In this document: positions 34,079 to 45,732 of the stretch, in pieces | Numbering within the stretch: the first letter of the stretch is position 1 | How the letters are laid out: each line of letters opens with the position of its first letter | Source: Naganishia liquefaciens | Taxonomy: Eukaryota; Basidiomycota; Tremellomycetes; Filobasidiales; Filobasidiaceae | Assembly: GCA_013423385.1 (NCBI GenBank) | Contig: BLZA01000021.1 | Location: forward strand, 1,116,001-1,180,000 | Length of the DNA: 64,000 nucleotides | Direction of reading: 5' to 3' | The notes under the pieces: model-generated | Database searches by the model: none | What the model saw: only the letters and a program-made list of their open reading frames with translations | Told to the model about the DNA's origin: nothing | Made by a program: the position numbers and the translations under genes

Positions 34079-36571
34079 TCATTCCGTCTGTACAGAGATC
34101 AAGCCCAAGGCGACATTCAAAAACAATCCGTTCGTGCTCTCTGGCGTCACGCTGCTCATGACGTCCTCTGCGACCGCTTGTAAATATTCGAGACTAGACC
34201 AGCATGTCAGGAAGGGTTGCCCGACGCGGAATCCCAGGGAAACTTACTCGACGTTGTCGCCATATACTGACTCTACCTCGACGGGGATCGACGCCGCGCT
34301 CATGGGCCAAGAAGATATCGTCTCGGCCGTCAGCGAGAATACCATCTTGACCTTGGCTCGGAATGCCGGCAGGACGATTGTCGTTTTCGCCTTCAAGGCA
34401 GAACCTTCCACGTCCCATGCGAAAACAGTTGGATAGCGCAGGCTGACGAGCTTGAACTCTTGGTCGATTTCCTGCAGAACGCCCCAGGTGAGGTTGAGAT
34501 GCTGGACCACCTGGCAAAGGTCAAGATGAGTTGGTGAATTGGTGCGTTACACTCGAACGTACCTTGGGGACATTATCCAGAATGCCGGCTGCCGCGAGTC
34601 GATCCTGCATGAGCTGCAGACCGGCTTGCCTGAATCCCGATTTCGCGTCGTCGCCTACAAGTTCGGCGGATGCACCGGCAACCGACGACCTCCAGTTGCT
34701 AGACTTGAAGCGAAGACGCAGCTGGTGCGAGAAGCATAGGACAAGCTCGTTTGGCGAAAGACTCTCCAAGGTTGTCGCGTGCAAGTGTTGAAGCGTCGCG
34801 AATTCGTCTAAGAAACCAGGTGAGCCTGGGCGAGAGATGAGCGGCAGGAGGACTTACTCTGAAGATGATACACCTGAGCTTTGGTGAATCCCTTTTGCTG
34901 GGCACACTCCTTTTTGGCGATGGCGACCGCCGCCAAGTTTTGCTCCTGCTGCGCATTGAGTTCCGCCAGCTTTTTCTGCAATTCTGCGAGCTTGGCTTTT
35001 TGCTCGTTGAGCTCTGCAGTCGATTCGGCAATGTAGGAGCTAGCTCGACCGTCAGATATCGCTCTTGCCCGCCACGGCGGATGGACCTACTTTTGCTGCG
35101 CGAGCTCTGCCTTGCATTCCGCCAGTCGGTCCTGATCACACGCCTCGATCTCTGCGACAATCTTCTTTTCCTGCTCCAGCTCGAGCCGCAATGCTTCGTA
35201 ACGCGCCTTGATCGCGGGCAGGATGACATCAGCGCCTTCCTTGACCTTGTTCAGACGAGCATTGTCCTGATGAGAAGACGCGTGAGCGACTGAGCCATCG
35301 CCGCAGGTTTCCGTTGTACTCACCTCTCTCAGACCCTCGATGTGTGCCTCCATGATGGGCTGGATTTGCGAAACGAGCGTCTGCTTCCAGATGTACCACT
35401 TTTCGCGGGCGACAAGATGCGCATTGCGCTTCAAGTTGAGGATGATGGTCTGTGCGCTGTCATCAGCCACATGCCAAGGTGCGGCAGGCGGATTCTGGCT
35501 CACCTCGAAAACACCCTTTTCCTCATCGCTGGCGGCCAAGTAGTCCCGAATGACGGGAGGATTATCCTCGGACGCCTCCCTGTCGATCGCCTCCAGCGTC
35601 TCTTGGCCGGCCTCGTAGTCACGCTTCATCTGCTGACATCCCCATTGATACATGTCGTAAAACGGTTTCCAGATCTGGGCCCGCGCATAGTCGTGCAATG
35701 TGAAACCGCCTGTCAAAGGTATTAGCCCGACGCGGCATGCATTTTGAAACTAGAGACGAACGCACCTGCTTCATCCCTCGCGAGCATCTCTTGCAACAAA
35801 TCAGGCGGCAAGCCCGCAATCGACTTGCGCCTGGCGCCGGGACCGTCATCGCTAAACTTGACGTTACACATGGCCAGGAAATTCGCCAGCGGAATATGAG
35901 CGTATTGTTCTTCCTGTTCCCACGCCGGTTCCACAATCGTCGGTACCGTCAATCCGTTGGTCTTGGCCGGCGAGGGCAAGAGGCCTCGGGCGGGCGAAGG
36001 CACGGCGAGGTTGTTGCGTTTGGGCGTGCCAAAGATGGACGCTTGCTTGGCGGGACTCTTGGCCGGGACAATCACTTTCATCGGACTCTTGCGTACCGAC
36101 GTCTTGACGGGCGACGCAAAGATCGACGTGGCCCGAGCTTGTTCCGTCGGCGGGGGCGGAGCATTCTCATCGTTGAAGCCGGATGCGCTAGCCACGTTGC
36201 CGACCCTTTGCTTGGACGGAGTTTGTCCGCCCACAGAGCGCCGCTTGCTCGTCGACGACTTGGCCGGCGAAGGCTCAAATACGAGCTTTTTCGCGACCTG
36301 CATCGCCGTCGCTGGCGAACGACCCTTGGGTCCGTCAGGGCTGTCGCCCGCGGCTCGTTGCGGCGAAGGCGAAGGTCCGTAAATGTCGCGTGCGCGCGAG
36401 GCTGAAGCCGAGGTTGGCTGGGCGTACGAAGGTCCCAAAGTCGGCGCCGTCTTGGGCGTTCCGGGCGCGCTCAGCGTCGTATTGCTGCGGCTAACGGTGG
36501 AAGCCGTCGGTGAAGTCACATTGACCGTCGGCGGCGGCAAGATTCCTCCACGGGCAATCGTGAAATCCATC

Positions 36572-36605
<34 letters not shown>

Positions 36606-38427
36606 TAATGTCTTGCTCTTCCCGTGCCTGACCGACCACTCCACCATGTGCCATCGTAAACTCCATCGTCGCGTCCTCTTCATCGACTTCCTCGACACTC
36701 ATACTCGAATCTGAATCCGCCGACGCGGACGCGGACGCCGACGCCGACGCAACCACCCCGCCAAACGCCCTCGTTTCCTCCATACTCATCTCGCCCTCAT
36801 CATCTCCCTCGGCCGCCTCTATCGCCCGACTCGACGACGTCGGAATCGTAAAGATCCCCGTGGCGTACACCGGTCGTTCAGGACCGACATCCACCAGCGG
36901 CGCCGCATAGTCCATCTCGGTCATTGTGGCGGCGAACCCCTCGACGCCGTACCCGACGGAATTCCGATTCTCCCGTGCTCCGGCCGGTGGCGCACCGGGG
37001 ATGATCCCCCCGATGGCGACCGTGAAATCCATCGTTCGTTCTTCTTGGCGTGCCGGATCGTCGTCGTCGTCGTCGTCGTCGGAATCCGTATCAGTATCCG
37101 AGTTGGCGGCGGAGACGGTCGATGCTGGGGATCCCGTGCCGGGTTGGAGGATCCCGTGGGAGACGATCTGGGTGATATCCATATCCATCGAGGTATCTTC
37201 CTGTCGTGCCTCCGCCGCCGCTGCTGCCGCCGCCGCCGCGCTTCGTCGTGCCGAACTATTGATGACTTTTTCGGGACTTCCAAAGATGCTGGACCGCGCC
37301 GTCGTCACAGCAGCGGGGGTCACGTCGAGCTGTGCCCGTACAGCCTGTTCTTCCTCGATGCGCTCGTCTTCGGATTCAGTCTCGATATCCATCGCGCTGT
37401 CTTCCTGATCGGGCGCGGACGCGGCAAGGTCAAAGATTGGTGCCGCTGCTGCTGCGGTGGCGGCGGCGGGCGCGGGCGATGGGATCCCCACGATGGATGA
37501 TTGTCTCCCATGACGACGGGATGATCCGCCCGCAGCAGCAGCAGCCACCGCCTCCGACGACACCCCGCCCGCCTCGAACCCAAACGCCGCCCTCATCGCT
37601 GTCTTATCGCGCGGGATCCCCGCCGCCGCCGCCGTCGCCGGTTCTTCCTCTTCCTGCTGCGCGACAATCATCCTCACCTGCGCATGACTCGACCAACTGA
37701 CGCTCTTTCGTCGTCCTGCGGCGGCGGCGGTGGCGGCACCATCGACGCTCATCCGGGCGCGCTTGGCGGCGATTTCTGCCCGTCGGAGGGCTTTACGGTC
37801 AGAGGTTGTTGTACCGGTCATCCGGGGCGCGAGCAGGGTCGAGGGAAAGGTCATTTCAGTGGTAGGACGGCGGCCCAACTCGGCGTTGTCTTGGTCGTCG
37901 TCGTCGTCGTCGGATGATGCGACGGATGCTGCGTCATGGTCCAGAGATCGTTGATGCGTGGATCCGTGGATCGTGTGTGCGTGGTGTCGTGCCCGTAGCG
38001 GCGATGCTTGGTGTGCGCGCGAGGGTGGATGAGCGTGGGTGGATGTTTGGACGGGGGAAAAGATGGTGGACGTTTTCAAGATGGATTTCCGAGGTTTCTA
38101 TCGCGCGATGGGCGTCGTTAGATACCATTCGATTGTACGCACGCACGCACGACTTACGGCCGTCCGTCTTGCCTGACTTGTCGGACTGAGCTGTCCCTTG
38201 CCTACTCCACCCACACTAAATGCCCTCTTTTTCCTTTCTCCCGTCGTCGTCGTTGTTGTCGAGGTATCCTTCATCCTGGTGTCCGTCATCCGTGCATCCC
38301 CTTGCGTCAACGCCGAGAGGGATTTCCGAGACGTGGGTTTGCCGGCGAGGGACGAGGGTTTGAAGGGGCTTTGTGGAGCGGCGACGGGGCGGTTGGCCGC
38401 GCGTGAGTCTCCGAGGATGGAGGCCAT
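34079..38427 (-). CDS. Kinetochore scaffold Spc7/Spc105/KNL1
   Basis: Outer-kinetochore scaffold that recruits Bub1-Bub3 to MELT repeats and PP1 to a short docking motif. About nine exons give roughly 1,300 residues. Near residue 200 lies RRKSVSWSSHAQVRMIV, the PP1-docking site in the form K-S-V-S-W where most fungi have RVSF. Degenerate MELT repeats follow: MDITQIVSHGI, MDFTVAIGGI, MEETRAFGGV, MEFTMAHGGV, MDFTIARGGI. Several share a trailing A-x-GG(I/V). Asp-rich runs come from CTG-strand GTC microsatellites. The Spc7-type globular start FSDDGPGARRKSIAGLPPDL leads to QIWKPFYDMYQWGCQQMKRD, coiled coils (LELEQEKKIVAEIEACDQDR) and a C-terminal RWD-like part (NLTWGVLQEIDQEFKLVSLR). The stop faces the stop of the carbamoyltransferase gene 135 bases away. 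Confidence 0.9.
36574..36605. repeat. GTC microsatellite in the KNL1 coding region
   Basis: A run of GTC triplets encodes a poly-aspartate stretch on the minus strand. Two similar runs lie at 37060-37080 and 37894-37912 in the same gene. Triplet length may vary between strains. Confidence 0.8.
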
Positions 38428-38894
38428 GGTGTGGCCGGAGGGAGGGAGGAAGGGTGAGAATGAGGACGAGGACGAGGAGGAGGAGGATGTTGTTGTTGTT
38501 TACCTTGTCTCGTGCGCCGGGTGGATGATCACTCAACCGGCCATTTTAGCGCGCAGACGGGATTACCTAAGCATTTGCCACCGCCCCAGGGTTCCCATCT
38601 GCTGGCGATCAACCTGGATGGAGGTATCCCTCGTCGTCGAGTATGCAGCGATATCCAGTCTCTGAAATTGGCTGCATACGCCGATGGCGCCCAGGTTTCG
38701 AGGGTTTCTTCCCCGATGACGATCTGCCGAGGGATATAGCCAGACTTGCAGCCAGACTCGATCCAGCCAGAAGCCCTTCCCCCCATATCCCCTTTCACTT
38801 GCCACTTTTGCGTTTCCGACTTTCTTTTTTCAGTATGCAATAGATACAACAATTCCTCTCTCCCTCGACACCTCCACCTCCCACTCCCCCCTCT
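38428..38894. other. Intergenic, KNL1 promoter and Cwf18 3' end
   Basis: About 470 bases between two minus-strand genes. It holds the KNL1 promoter; nothing else is seen. Confidence 0.4.
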
Positions 38895-39719
38895 CTAATC
38901 ACTCTCATCCCCCGACTCATCCTCCCCCGAGCCCCCGCCGCCGCCCCCGCCCCGACCCTCCCTTCTCGTCCGCTCCCGCTCCGCCGCATCCATACTCGCC
39001 ACGAGATCCTGCCCACTCGGAATCGTCCCCATCGCGCGCGCCGGATCCGCCGATTTGTTCGCGACAAGTCGTTGGCCTGCACGGGAGGGGGGAGGGGGAG
39101 GGGGGAGAGGGGAGAGGGAAGATCAGGTTTTGATAAGACAAGGAGACCGGCGGGGGGGACGTACGGAAGAGCGTAGCGTATGCTTGGGCGGTTTGACGCT
39201 CGAGTTTCTTGGTGCGCTTGTCCATGTCGCGGCGGAGATCCCAGTTGGCGCGTTTCGGGGCAATGTTTAACAGGTCCTGCGCGCAAAAGGTGATTGTTTT
39301 TCAGTTGGCGTTTGGAGCGCAAGGCTGCCGGCGGCAGGCGCGACATACAAGCTCTTCCATCCGCTTGACGGCATCATCCGCAATGATCCGTTCCGCGAGA
39401 CCTTGCACCCGACGTTCGACCGTTTCCACATCGGCGACCACGGCCGGACGGGATTGGTCGGCGCGAATGGGCTGACGTGTGGATGGGTTGAAGTTTCGAT
39501 GACGGAATGTGAATGGGTGGCTGTGAGGGGGGCGGGGGGAGGAGGAGGAGGTTAGATGCGGAGAAGCGTAGGGGGGGGGGATAAAGCGTACCCCGGCAAG
39601 GTGTCGTCTGATTCGCCGGCTTTGCGACGGCGGAGGGCGAGAAGACGTTCCTTGCGGTCTGCCGCCTCGAGAGCGAGATGCGCCTCGGGTGGACGCTGGT
39701 CGGATTTTGCGGATACCAT
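38895..39719 (-). CDS. Pre-mRNA splicing factor Cwf18/CCDC12
   Basis: Small spliceosome protein of the activated complex. Four exons. The protein starts MVSAKSDQRPPEAHLALEAA, then KERLLALRRRKAGESDD, FTFRHRNFNPSTR, VETVERRVQGLAERI, and the family signature LLNIAPKRANWDLRRDMDKR followed by KKLERQTAQAYATLF. The C-terminus runs SGQDLVASMDAAERERTR into a Gly and acidic tail ending SGDESD. Length (about 175 residues) fits the family. The third intron carries a very long pyrimidine tract (G-rich on the plus strand at about 39080-39120) before its acceptor. Confidence 0.9.
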
Positions 39720-39909
39720 GGGGGATGGATGTGCGGTGAGCAGGAGTGAATGGGTCGCGGTGGATGGATGCCTCCTTCCGTTGTAAGCTGGGGGGCCGCG
39801 GTGCGCCCGCTGCAAAACGGATCGAGCGGGTGGCGAGGCTGTTCAGGGGGACATGGACATGGTGGCCATCCTGCCCCTGCCCCTGCCCCTCCCCCTGCCC
39901 ATTGACACC
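39720..39909. promoter_or_regulatory. Shared divergent promoter, Cwf18 and ATP12
   Basis: Only 190 bases separate the start codons of the two divergent genes, so they probably share a bidirectional promoter. It ends in a CCCCTGC-type repeat run at about 39868-39900. Both start codons rest on strong protein matches. Confidence 0.6.
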
Positions 39910-40076
39910 ATGCTCACACGCCCGCTTGGCCTCGTCAAGGCCATCTCTCCGCTCGCGATCCCGCGCACACCGGCACGCTTGCCCGTCCTCGTACGCCATG
40001 CATCCACCGCCCGCGCACCGCTCTTGCCCGACGCGCTCAAATCCGTCGGCGCAAAGGTAAACGAGAGCAACCGTGG

Positions 40077-40112
<36 letters not shown>

Positions 40113-41032
40113 AGACAATCCCGCGGCTGACTCCCCTCCCCTCCCCTCCCCTTCCTTGCAGGCGCCGAAATATCCCTGAAGCGGTTCTGGAAAACCGTGG
40201 GAATCATGCAACAATCCGATACCACTTACTGGATCACCCTCGACGGCCGCCCTTTACGTACGCCCTCGGGCACGCGTCTCGCCGTGCCCGCCGACCGCCA
40301 GATCCTCGCCATGCTGATCGCCAACGAATGGGAAAACCAAAAAGAGGCACTCAAGGCGCCCGGGCTGCCGATGACGAGTTTGGCGAGTAGGGCGTTGGAT
40401 GGGTTCATGGGTCCCGAGCGGGAGACGACGCGGGAGGGCGTGTTGAACGAGTTGTTTAGGTATCTGGATACGGATACGACGTTGTGAGTGTCGCTCTCGC
40501 CATCGCCCCCGGTGGTGGCGCGCTCAGCTCACACCCACCATGCGGGGGTCAGATTCGCAGCAGACCATCCCTCGACGCTCGTACGCCTGCAAGCGGAACA
40601 CTGGGATCCGCTGCACGCATGGTACAAGGCCGAACACGGGATCGACATCAAAACGTACGATACCCTCGTCCTCGGCGGCGGCAACAAATTCAAACAGAGC
40701 GACGAGACGAAGCGCGTGTTGAGTGATGCCGTCAAGGGGTGGGATGCGTGGCAGATTGCAGCACTCGAGAGGGCAACGTATACGACCAAGTCGTTTCTCA
40801 TCGCGTTTGCGCTCGTTTCCGGCCGACTCACGGCCGATCAGGCGGCACGGGCGGCGCAGGTCGAGGTGAGCAGCCAGATTGAGCTGTGGGGCGAGGTCGA
40901 GGATTGTGAGTACCTTGCGTCATTCGTCAACCGAGGACATTGGCTGATGGCGAGTCAGCGCATGATGTCGATTATCAGGATATCAGGAGGCAGCTGGGAA
41001 GCGTGGTGTGCTTGTTGGCCAAGACGGCGTAG
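39910..41032 (+). CDS. ATP12: Mitochondrial F1-ATPase assembly factor ATP12
   Basis: Chaperone that binds the F1 alpha subunit during ATP synthase assembly in the mitochondrial matrix. Four exons. The N-terminus (LTRPLGLVKAISPLAIPRTP) is a basic presequence. The core reads AEISLKRFWKTVGIMQQSDT, YWITLDGRPLRTPSGTRLAV, ANEWENQKEALKAPGLPMTS, and FAADHPSTLVRLQAEHWDPL. The end has LERATYTTKSFLIAFALVSG and SSQIELWGEVEDSHDVDYQD, the family's most conserved block. The frame is only kept if intron 1 runs 40073-40161 with a GTGGGT donor; that intron begins with a TCCTCG repeat. The ATG at 39910 is preferred over an in-frame one at 39853 that would add a Leu/Pro run. Confidence 0.93.
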
Positions 41033-41138
41033 GCATGCCGGTTTGCCGCATATTCATGATTATACATTCTGGGTGGTATAGAGGATCGCCTGCGACGCTG
41101 GTATGACGCCTACGCTGACGCTCCCCCCCCCCTCCCCC

Positions 41139-44100
41139 CTATGGCGCTTTCCCGGGGCGATCTGCCTCCGCTGGCACCTCACCCATGCCCATCTCCTCGT
41201 CCACCGGCGCCTCGACAGGTCGATCCGCGAGCGCCGAAATACAATACACGAGCGCCGTCCCCGTCATCCCCCAGAAACCCCAACTCGCCGCCAATATCTT
41301 ACCCCCGTCCGCGCCCAGCTGCGAGATATGGGCACGCAGGCTCGCATGCAGCCAGCGCACATCGGGCGCATCGCTCCAGGCGCGGCTCGTATGAGGATCG
41401 GCCGCAATGTGGGCGAGCGACGATAGCTGGCGCGCGACGAGGAGCATGGTGAGCGCGAGAAAAGCGATGAGCGCCAGCCGGATAAACGTCCATTTCGAGG
41501 CGCGGCGTGTGGTGCGGTATGCGCGCGAAAGTGGGTCGCGGAGGATGCGGTGGTACGTGGCCGAGATTCGGTCGCGGGATGTGCGCCAGCGCGATGCGGG
41601 GCGAGGCGTGGCGTCGTCGTGAGAGGTCGTGTCGGATGAGAGCTGGCGCGGCGGGGCGATAATGTCGCTCAGGAGAAAGACGATGCATAGCTGGAGGACG
41701 ACGTGCCAGAGGATGCTGATCGCCAGGAAATGGTCCTGGAATGTAGGCCGCGAGACATTGACGTCCTTGAGTCGCTCCCCGGCAGATTCTACGGCCGCGG
41801 CGACCGAGTCGGCACGGGCCTCGAGCCGCGGCGCGCTCGAACCGGTCGACGCTGATCGGCCATACTCCTGCCCATAGCCCGTGGCAACAACGTACCCTAT
41901 GCTCAACAGCAAGCACAGAAACGTCTTGGCCTTGTGTTGCCGGGCATTCCGAAAGCCGTCCTTGACGCTGCGCCAGAATCCCTTGGGCGAGTCCGCACCA
42001 GGTACGGCGCAGTCGGTGTCCTGATGAGCGGCGTCTTGGGCAGATGGGGTCTCGCGTTCTGCCTGCTTGCGCTCGTGTCTTGACTGACCGGGTGTGGTAA
42101 GCTTCCCTGCAGGACGGTCCTTTGTTTCCTCTGGTATATGGCGCAAAGACGATCAGTACGGGAACACCTGGTAGTTGCATCCAGCTTACTAGAAGGCTTT
42201 GAAGGGGCGACCGTCTGAGGGGAGGCAGGTCCCCTCTTTAATGAAGGAGGTCCTTTACCATCTTCGGCAAAGTAGGTCTTTACACCCTCTTTGGCTGGCT
42301 TGCTTTCCACTTTGTCTGCATCTCTGCTTGTCCGCGTTGGGGCGATCGGGGAAGCGTGATTCTGCTCGGCGTGGCTGCGCTGTCGAGATGTCTGAACACC
42401 CTGAGCCTTTCCAGTGGAAGAGCCTGGAATCGACCGTCCCTGGACGTTCTTTTCTGGATTGTCCACTGCCGCGGGGTCCATCTTTTCTGATTCCCGAGGT
42501 TCACTTCTGCTTGTTGGCGGACTCGACGAAAAGCCGGCAGAATCACCATGTTCTTTTTGTTGCTTGCCACGGGCAGGTGGCCCTTTTCCCGGGCTCTCAA
42601 GTGGACTAGCATGGCTCCGGTCGGACTCTTTTCTTCCTGATGACCATGATGTCTGTGACGTGTGCGGCATGTTACCTCTATGTGAAAGTGGCTCTTCGGC
42701 TTCGCGGCCGTGATGAGCGGTGTCGGAGATCTCTTCTGCGCGAAATTCCTCCCCCGGCGGTCCGCCGCTGTTTTTCCTCAACATTGCCTTGCCCATGCGG
42801 CCGTGTGCTGCGGGCTCGTCGGGTGGATGCTTTGCGCCTGCTTTCGTGCTTTCCTCGCGGGGCAAAGACGGCGACATCATTTCTGTGTATCCTCCATTCG
42901 AGGGGGAGGGCGACTGACTGGGGTCGTCCGGGGTCGTTCCTACTATTTGCCCGTTATGGTTGTCCTTTTTCTCTCGCCTGTGATCGGGATTGCGATTTTG
43001 CCCCTCTGTTGCTTGCTCGGCTGGTGAGATTCGTTCATAGGCAGGCGGACTAGGACGTTGCGACACTTTGGACGCGACATCGCGGACTGTGTCACTGTCC
43101 TGTGAAGAAGCCTTCCGCCTGTCACTGCGTGGCTCCATGCAAGCTTGTCCAGACCCGTCGGCAAATCTAGAGTCACCGGAACGACGGATGCTTGGCGCGG
43201 ATTCTCTGGATGTCGCTTCGTCCGTTGCAGGGCTCGAAACATTGTCAAGTTTTGCGGCGTTCGACACTCGATAGGCTGACTTGCCATTCCGTTCGTACGG
43301 CATATTGTTAGAGATATCTCGGCCGATTGTCACAGGACCCGGTGGCGTCCGCCTCGTCGTCGTCCTTGCGCGTCTGGCAGACCCTTCGTACCACTCATTG
43401 TCCTGCCTCGAGGCCAAATCTGGCGATGTGTTGTTGTCAGGACGTCGCCTCTGACGTCTGCTCCCTTGATCGCCCCTCCATGGATCCTCTGGACCCATTT
43501 TTAATGCACCAGGCTCGGCTGTATACTCCGAGGTTCTGCGCAGCCTTCTGTTCCTTTGTCGAGCAGCTCGGTCTTCCTTTTCGGACTCGATCCCTGTCGA
43601 GGAATACGTCGAGTACGTTTTCTCGCTAGTGCTTCCCTCCAAGTAAGAGTCGGAATCGTACTTTGTATTGCCCCTGCGAGCACTCCTACGGTCTTGATGG
43701 CTTCGTCTCTGAAGTCTCTCCCTTGAGTATGAATCTGTCGGAGGATACCCTGACTCCTGCGACGAGTACCCTGAATTCTTCGAGCCTTTCCTCGCGTTGT
43801 CATTAAAACCTCGTCTGGCTCTGCGTTTCCGAGGAGTCAAAGGTTCTTCTTCCTCTACGGTAGATGCCACAGAATCGCCGTCATTCCAATCCTTTTGCGC
43901 CGACCGCTTCGACCGAGATACCCCCATTCTCCCTGCCCCTGGTGTCTCTCCCGCTGCAAGCAGTAAAAACGGTGAATCAATTCATGCGGGAATATGGTTG
44001 ATCATTTCGTAATCTTACCTCTTTCCTCGACCGGCCGAGAGGCTTCGGCTGGACGGGACCGGGGTCCGGCATGTGTTGATCTCGAGGGTCTTTCCCTTTT

Positions 44101-45188
44101 TGCTGCTTTGTCTGTCGGTATATCTACATTGGCGCTTTCTTCGCTGTCACCTTCTTCCATGCTAGAATCTGGAGCCTTTCTATCTCGTCTTGAAGCGTTT
44201 TGAGCCGGTCGTCTCAACGTGTTTGCGTTTGCCTTTTCGTCGCGGGCTTCGTCCGCGCTCCTTGATCGTGCAGTTTGCGCTCGAGGAGCGGATTTGGCTC
44301 TGCCCACTTTCCTTCGCGACCTATCAGTGGAATCATCTCCTCCTGCTTCAGGTTCCGAGTCCTCATCTCCGGGCTCGTCCTCCTCTTTGCTCTTGACCTG
44401 TTTTTTCGATTTTTCGCTGCCCTTTCCCTTTCCCTCTTTTATCGTTCCGCTGCCCTTGTTGCCCTCGGGCTTCCGGACAGGCTTGGGCCTTTTTCGTCCC
44501 GCCGATTTTTCTTTCCGTTTTCCATTTTCCCCGTGGCTCTGCCCGTCGGACGCTCCCAGAGGCGGGTCTTCCTGCTTGGGCAAGAGGTCAGTGCTGAAAG
44601 GACTCTAGATCCGGGGAATGGTTACCTCGTCAGAATCAGCAGCAGTGTCTGTCCTGGTGGATTGATTGTCATCCGATCCCACACGAGAGGCTGTGGCGGC
44701 GTTCTTCATCTTACGCTCTCTGGATGTGGGCTTGCCCTTTTTCTATCAGAGACCGCTACATCGGCGATTCATGCTTGGATCACGGCCCCGGTGCTTACCT
44801 TCCGACTGTCCCGAGGTGCATCCGAGTCTTGTGACTTGCCACTGGACTGTTCGGTCTCTCTGATGCCACGCTTCCTACTTGATTCATCATCCGTCTTTTC
44901 TTGCTCCTTTAATTCTGCGATTTCTGCCAAGTCGGGTCGGTATACTACAGAATTCGAGCGTGCTCTTTTGGATAGATTGACTTTGACGATATCAGGTCCT
45001 CGATTCTCAGGGTCCTCTGTCATCTGCTCATCCTCGCCGGTGCGACCCAAGCCTCCTCCAACAAAGAGGCGACTGATATTTGTTATGAAGCCGTTCCATG
45101 CATGCACGAATCGCCTCGGATCTCTCGTGTATTGCCGGTATACAAACGAACCAATACAGGCCAGAATGGCCCATGATATTCCGTCCAT
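41139..45188 (-). CDS. Very large unknown membrane protein, five predicted helices
   Basis: One gene of roughly 1,280 residues. A single N-terminal helix (DGISWAILACIGSFVYRQYT) is followed by about 900 residues of highly charged Lys/Arg/Glu/Ser/Pro sequence that looks disordered. The C-terminus has four hydrophobic helices: KTFLCLLLSIGYVVATGYG, FLAISILWHVVLQLCIVFLL, FIRLALIAFLALTMLLVARQ, and ILAASWGFWGMTGTALVYCI. The join into the membrane part uses a GTAAGC donor and an intron at 42131-42189, which restores the frame after the long second block. Other introns are at the ends of exons reading RDSRK, DSDE and EERG. The layout suggests a membrane-anchored tether with a long linker. No family is recognised, and no catalytic motif is seen. 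Confidence 0.72.
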
Positions 45189-45732
45189 TCCGGTTATAGC
45201 ATTTCAGTGGTAGAGAGGTTGACCCTCAGCGGGCCAAGTCACTGCTGGCGGTATACTGCGTGGGAATCTGACTCCTCTCCCGCCAGCGGCATTCGAATGC
45301 CAGGGTAGCAAGAACTTGGATCGGCAAGTCTGTACGGAATTGAGCCAATCGGAGGAACAGATATTGTTGCGATTTGAATGGCAGGCGGATCGACGTCTTC
45401 TACGATTTACAAACATTCGAGCCGGAGTTGTGTGGCTATATCTACCCTGTAGCTATTCTGCCCATCATACTCGAAAGCGAATAGCAGGTCTCCTTTGTCT
45501 CTTCTCCTGCAGGAGGGGAGCGAAAGGATAGCTTGGATCGAGAACGTGAACGCTCGGGCACATGAATGGAACCAAAACCGCACGAGCCAGAGCTTCCTCG
45601 ATGACCGCTCTGTCTATGTCGACCTAGTTTATGAACATGATTATAACAGCGTCATGACTCAACAATATGGTCACAGCCCAAACGCTGATCGCAAGTTGCT
45701 CATGCATTTTTAGTGTACACTACCCCTCGCAT
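45189..45732. other. Intergenic, 544 bases
   Basis: Holds the promoter of the large membrane protein and the 3' region of the siderophore transporter. Nothing else is seen. Confidence 0.4.

Noticed and set aside
35737-37700. Long plus-strand frames opposite the KNL1 gene
   Set aside because: They are shadows produced by biased codon use and GTC repeats; the minus strand carries clear KNL1 motifs.
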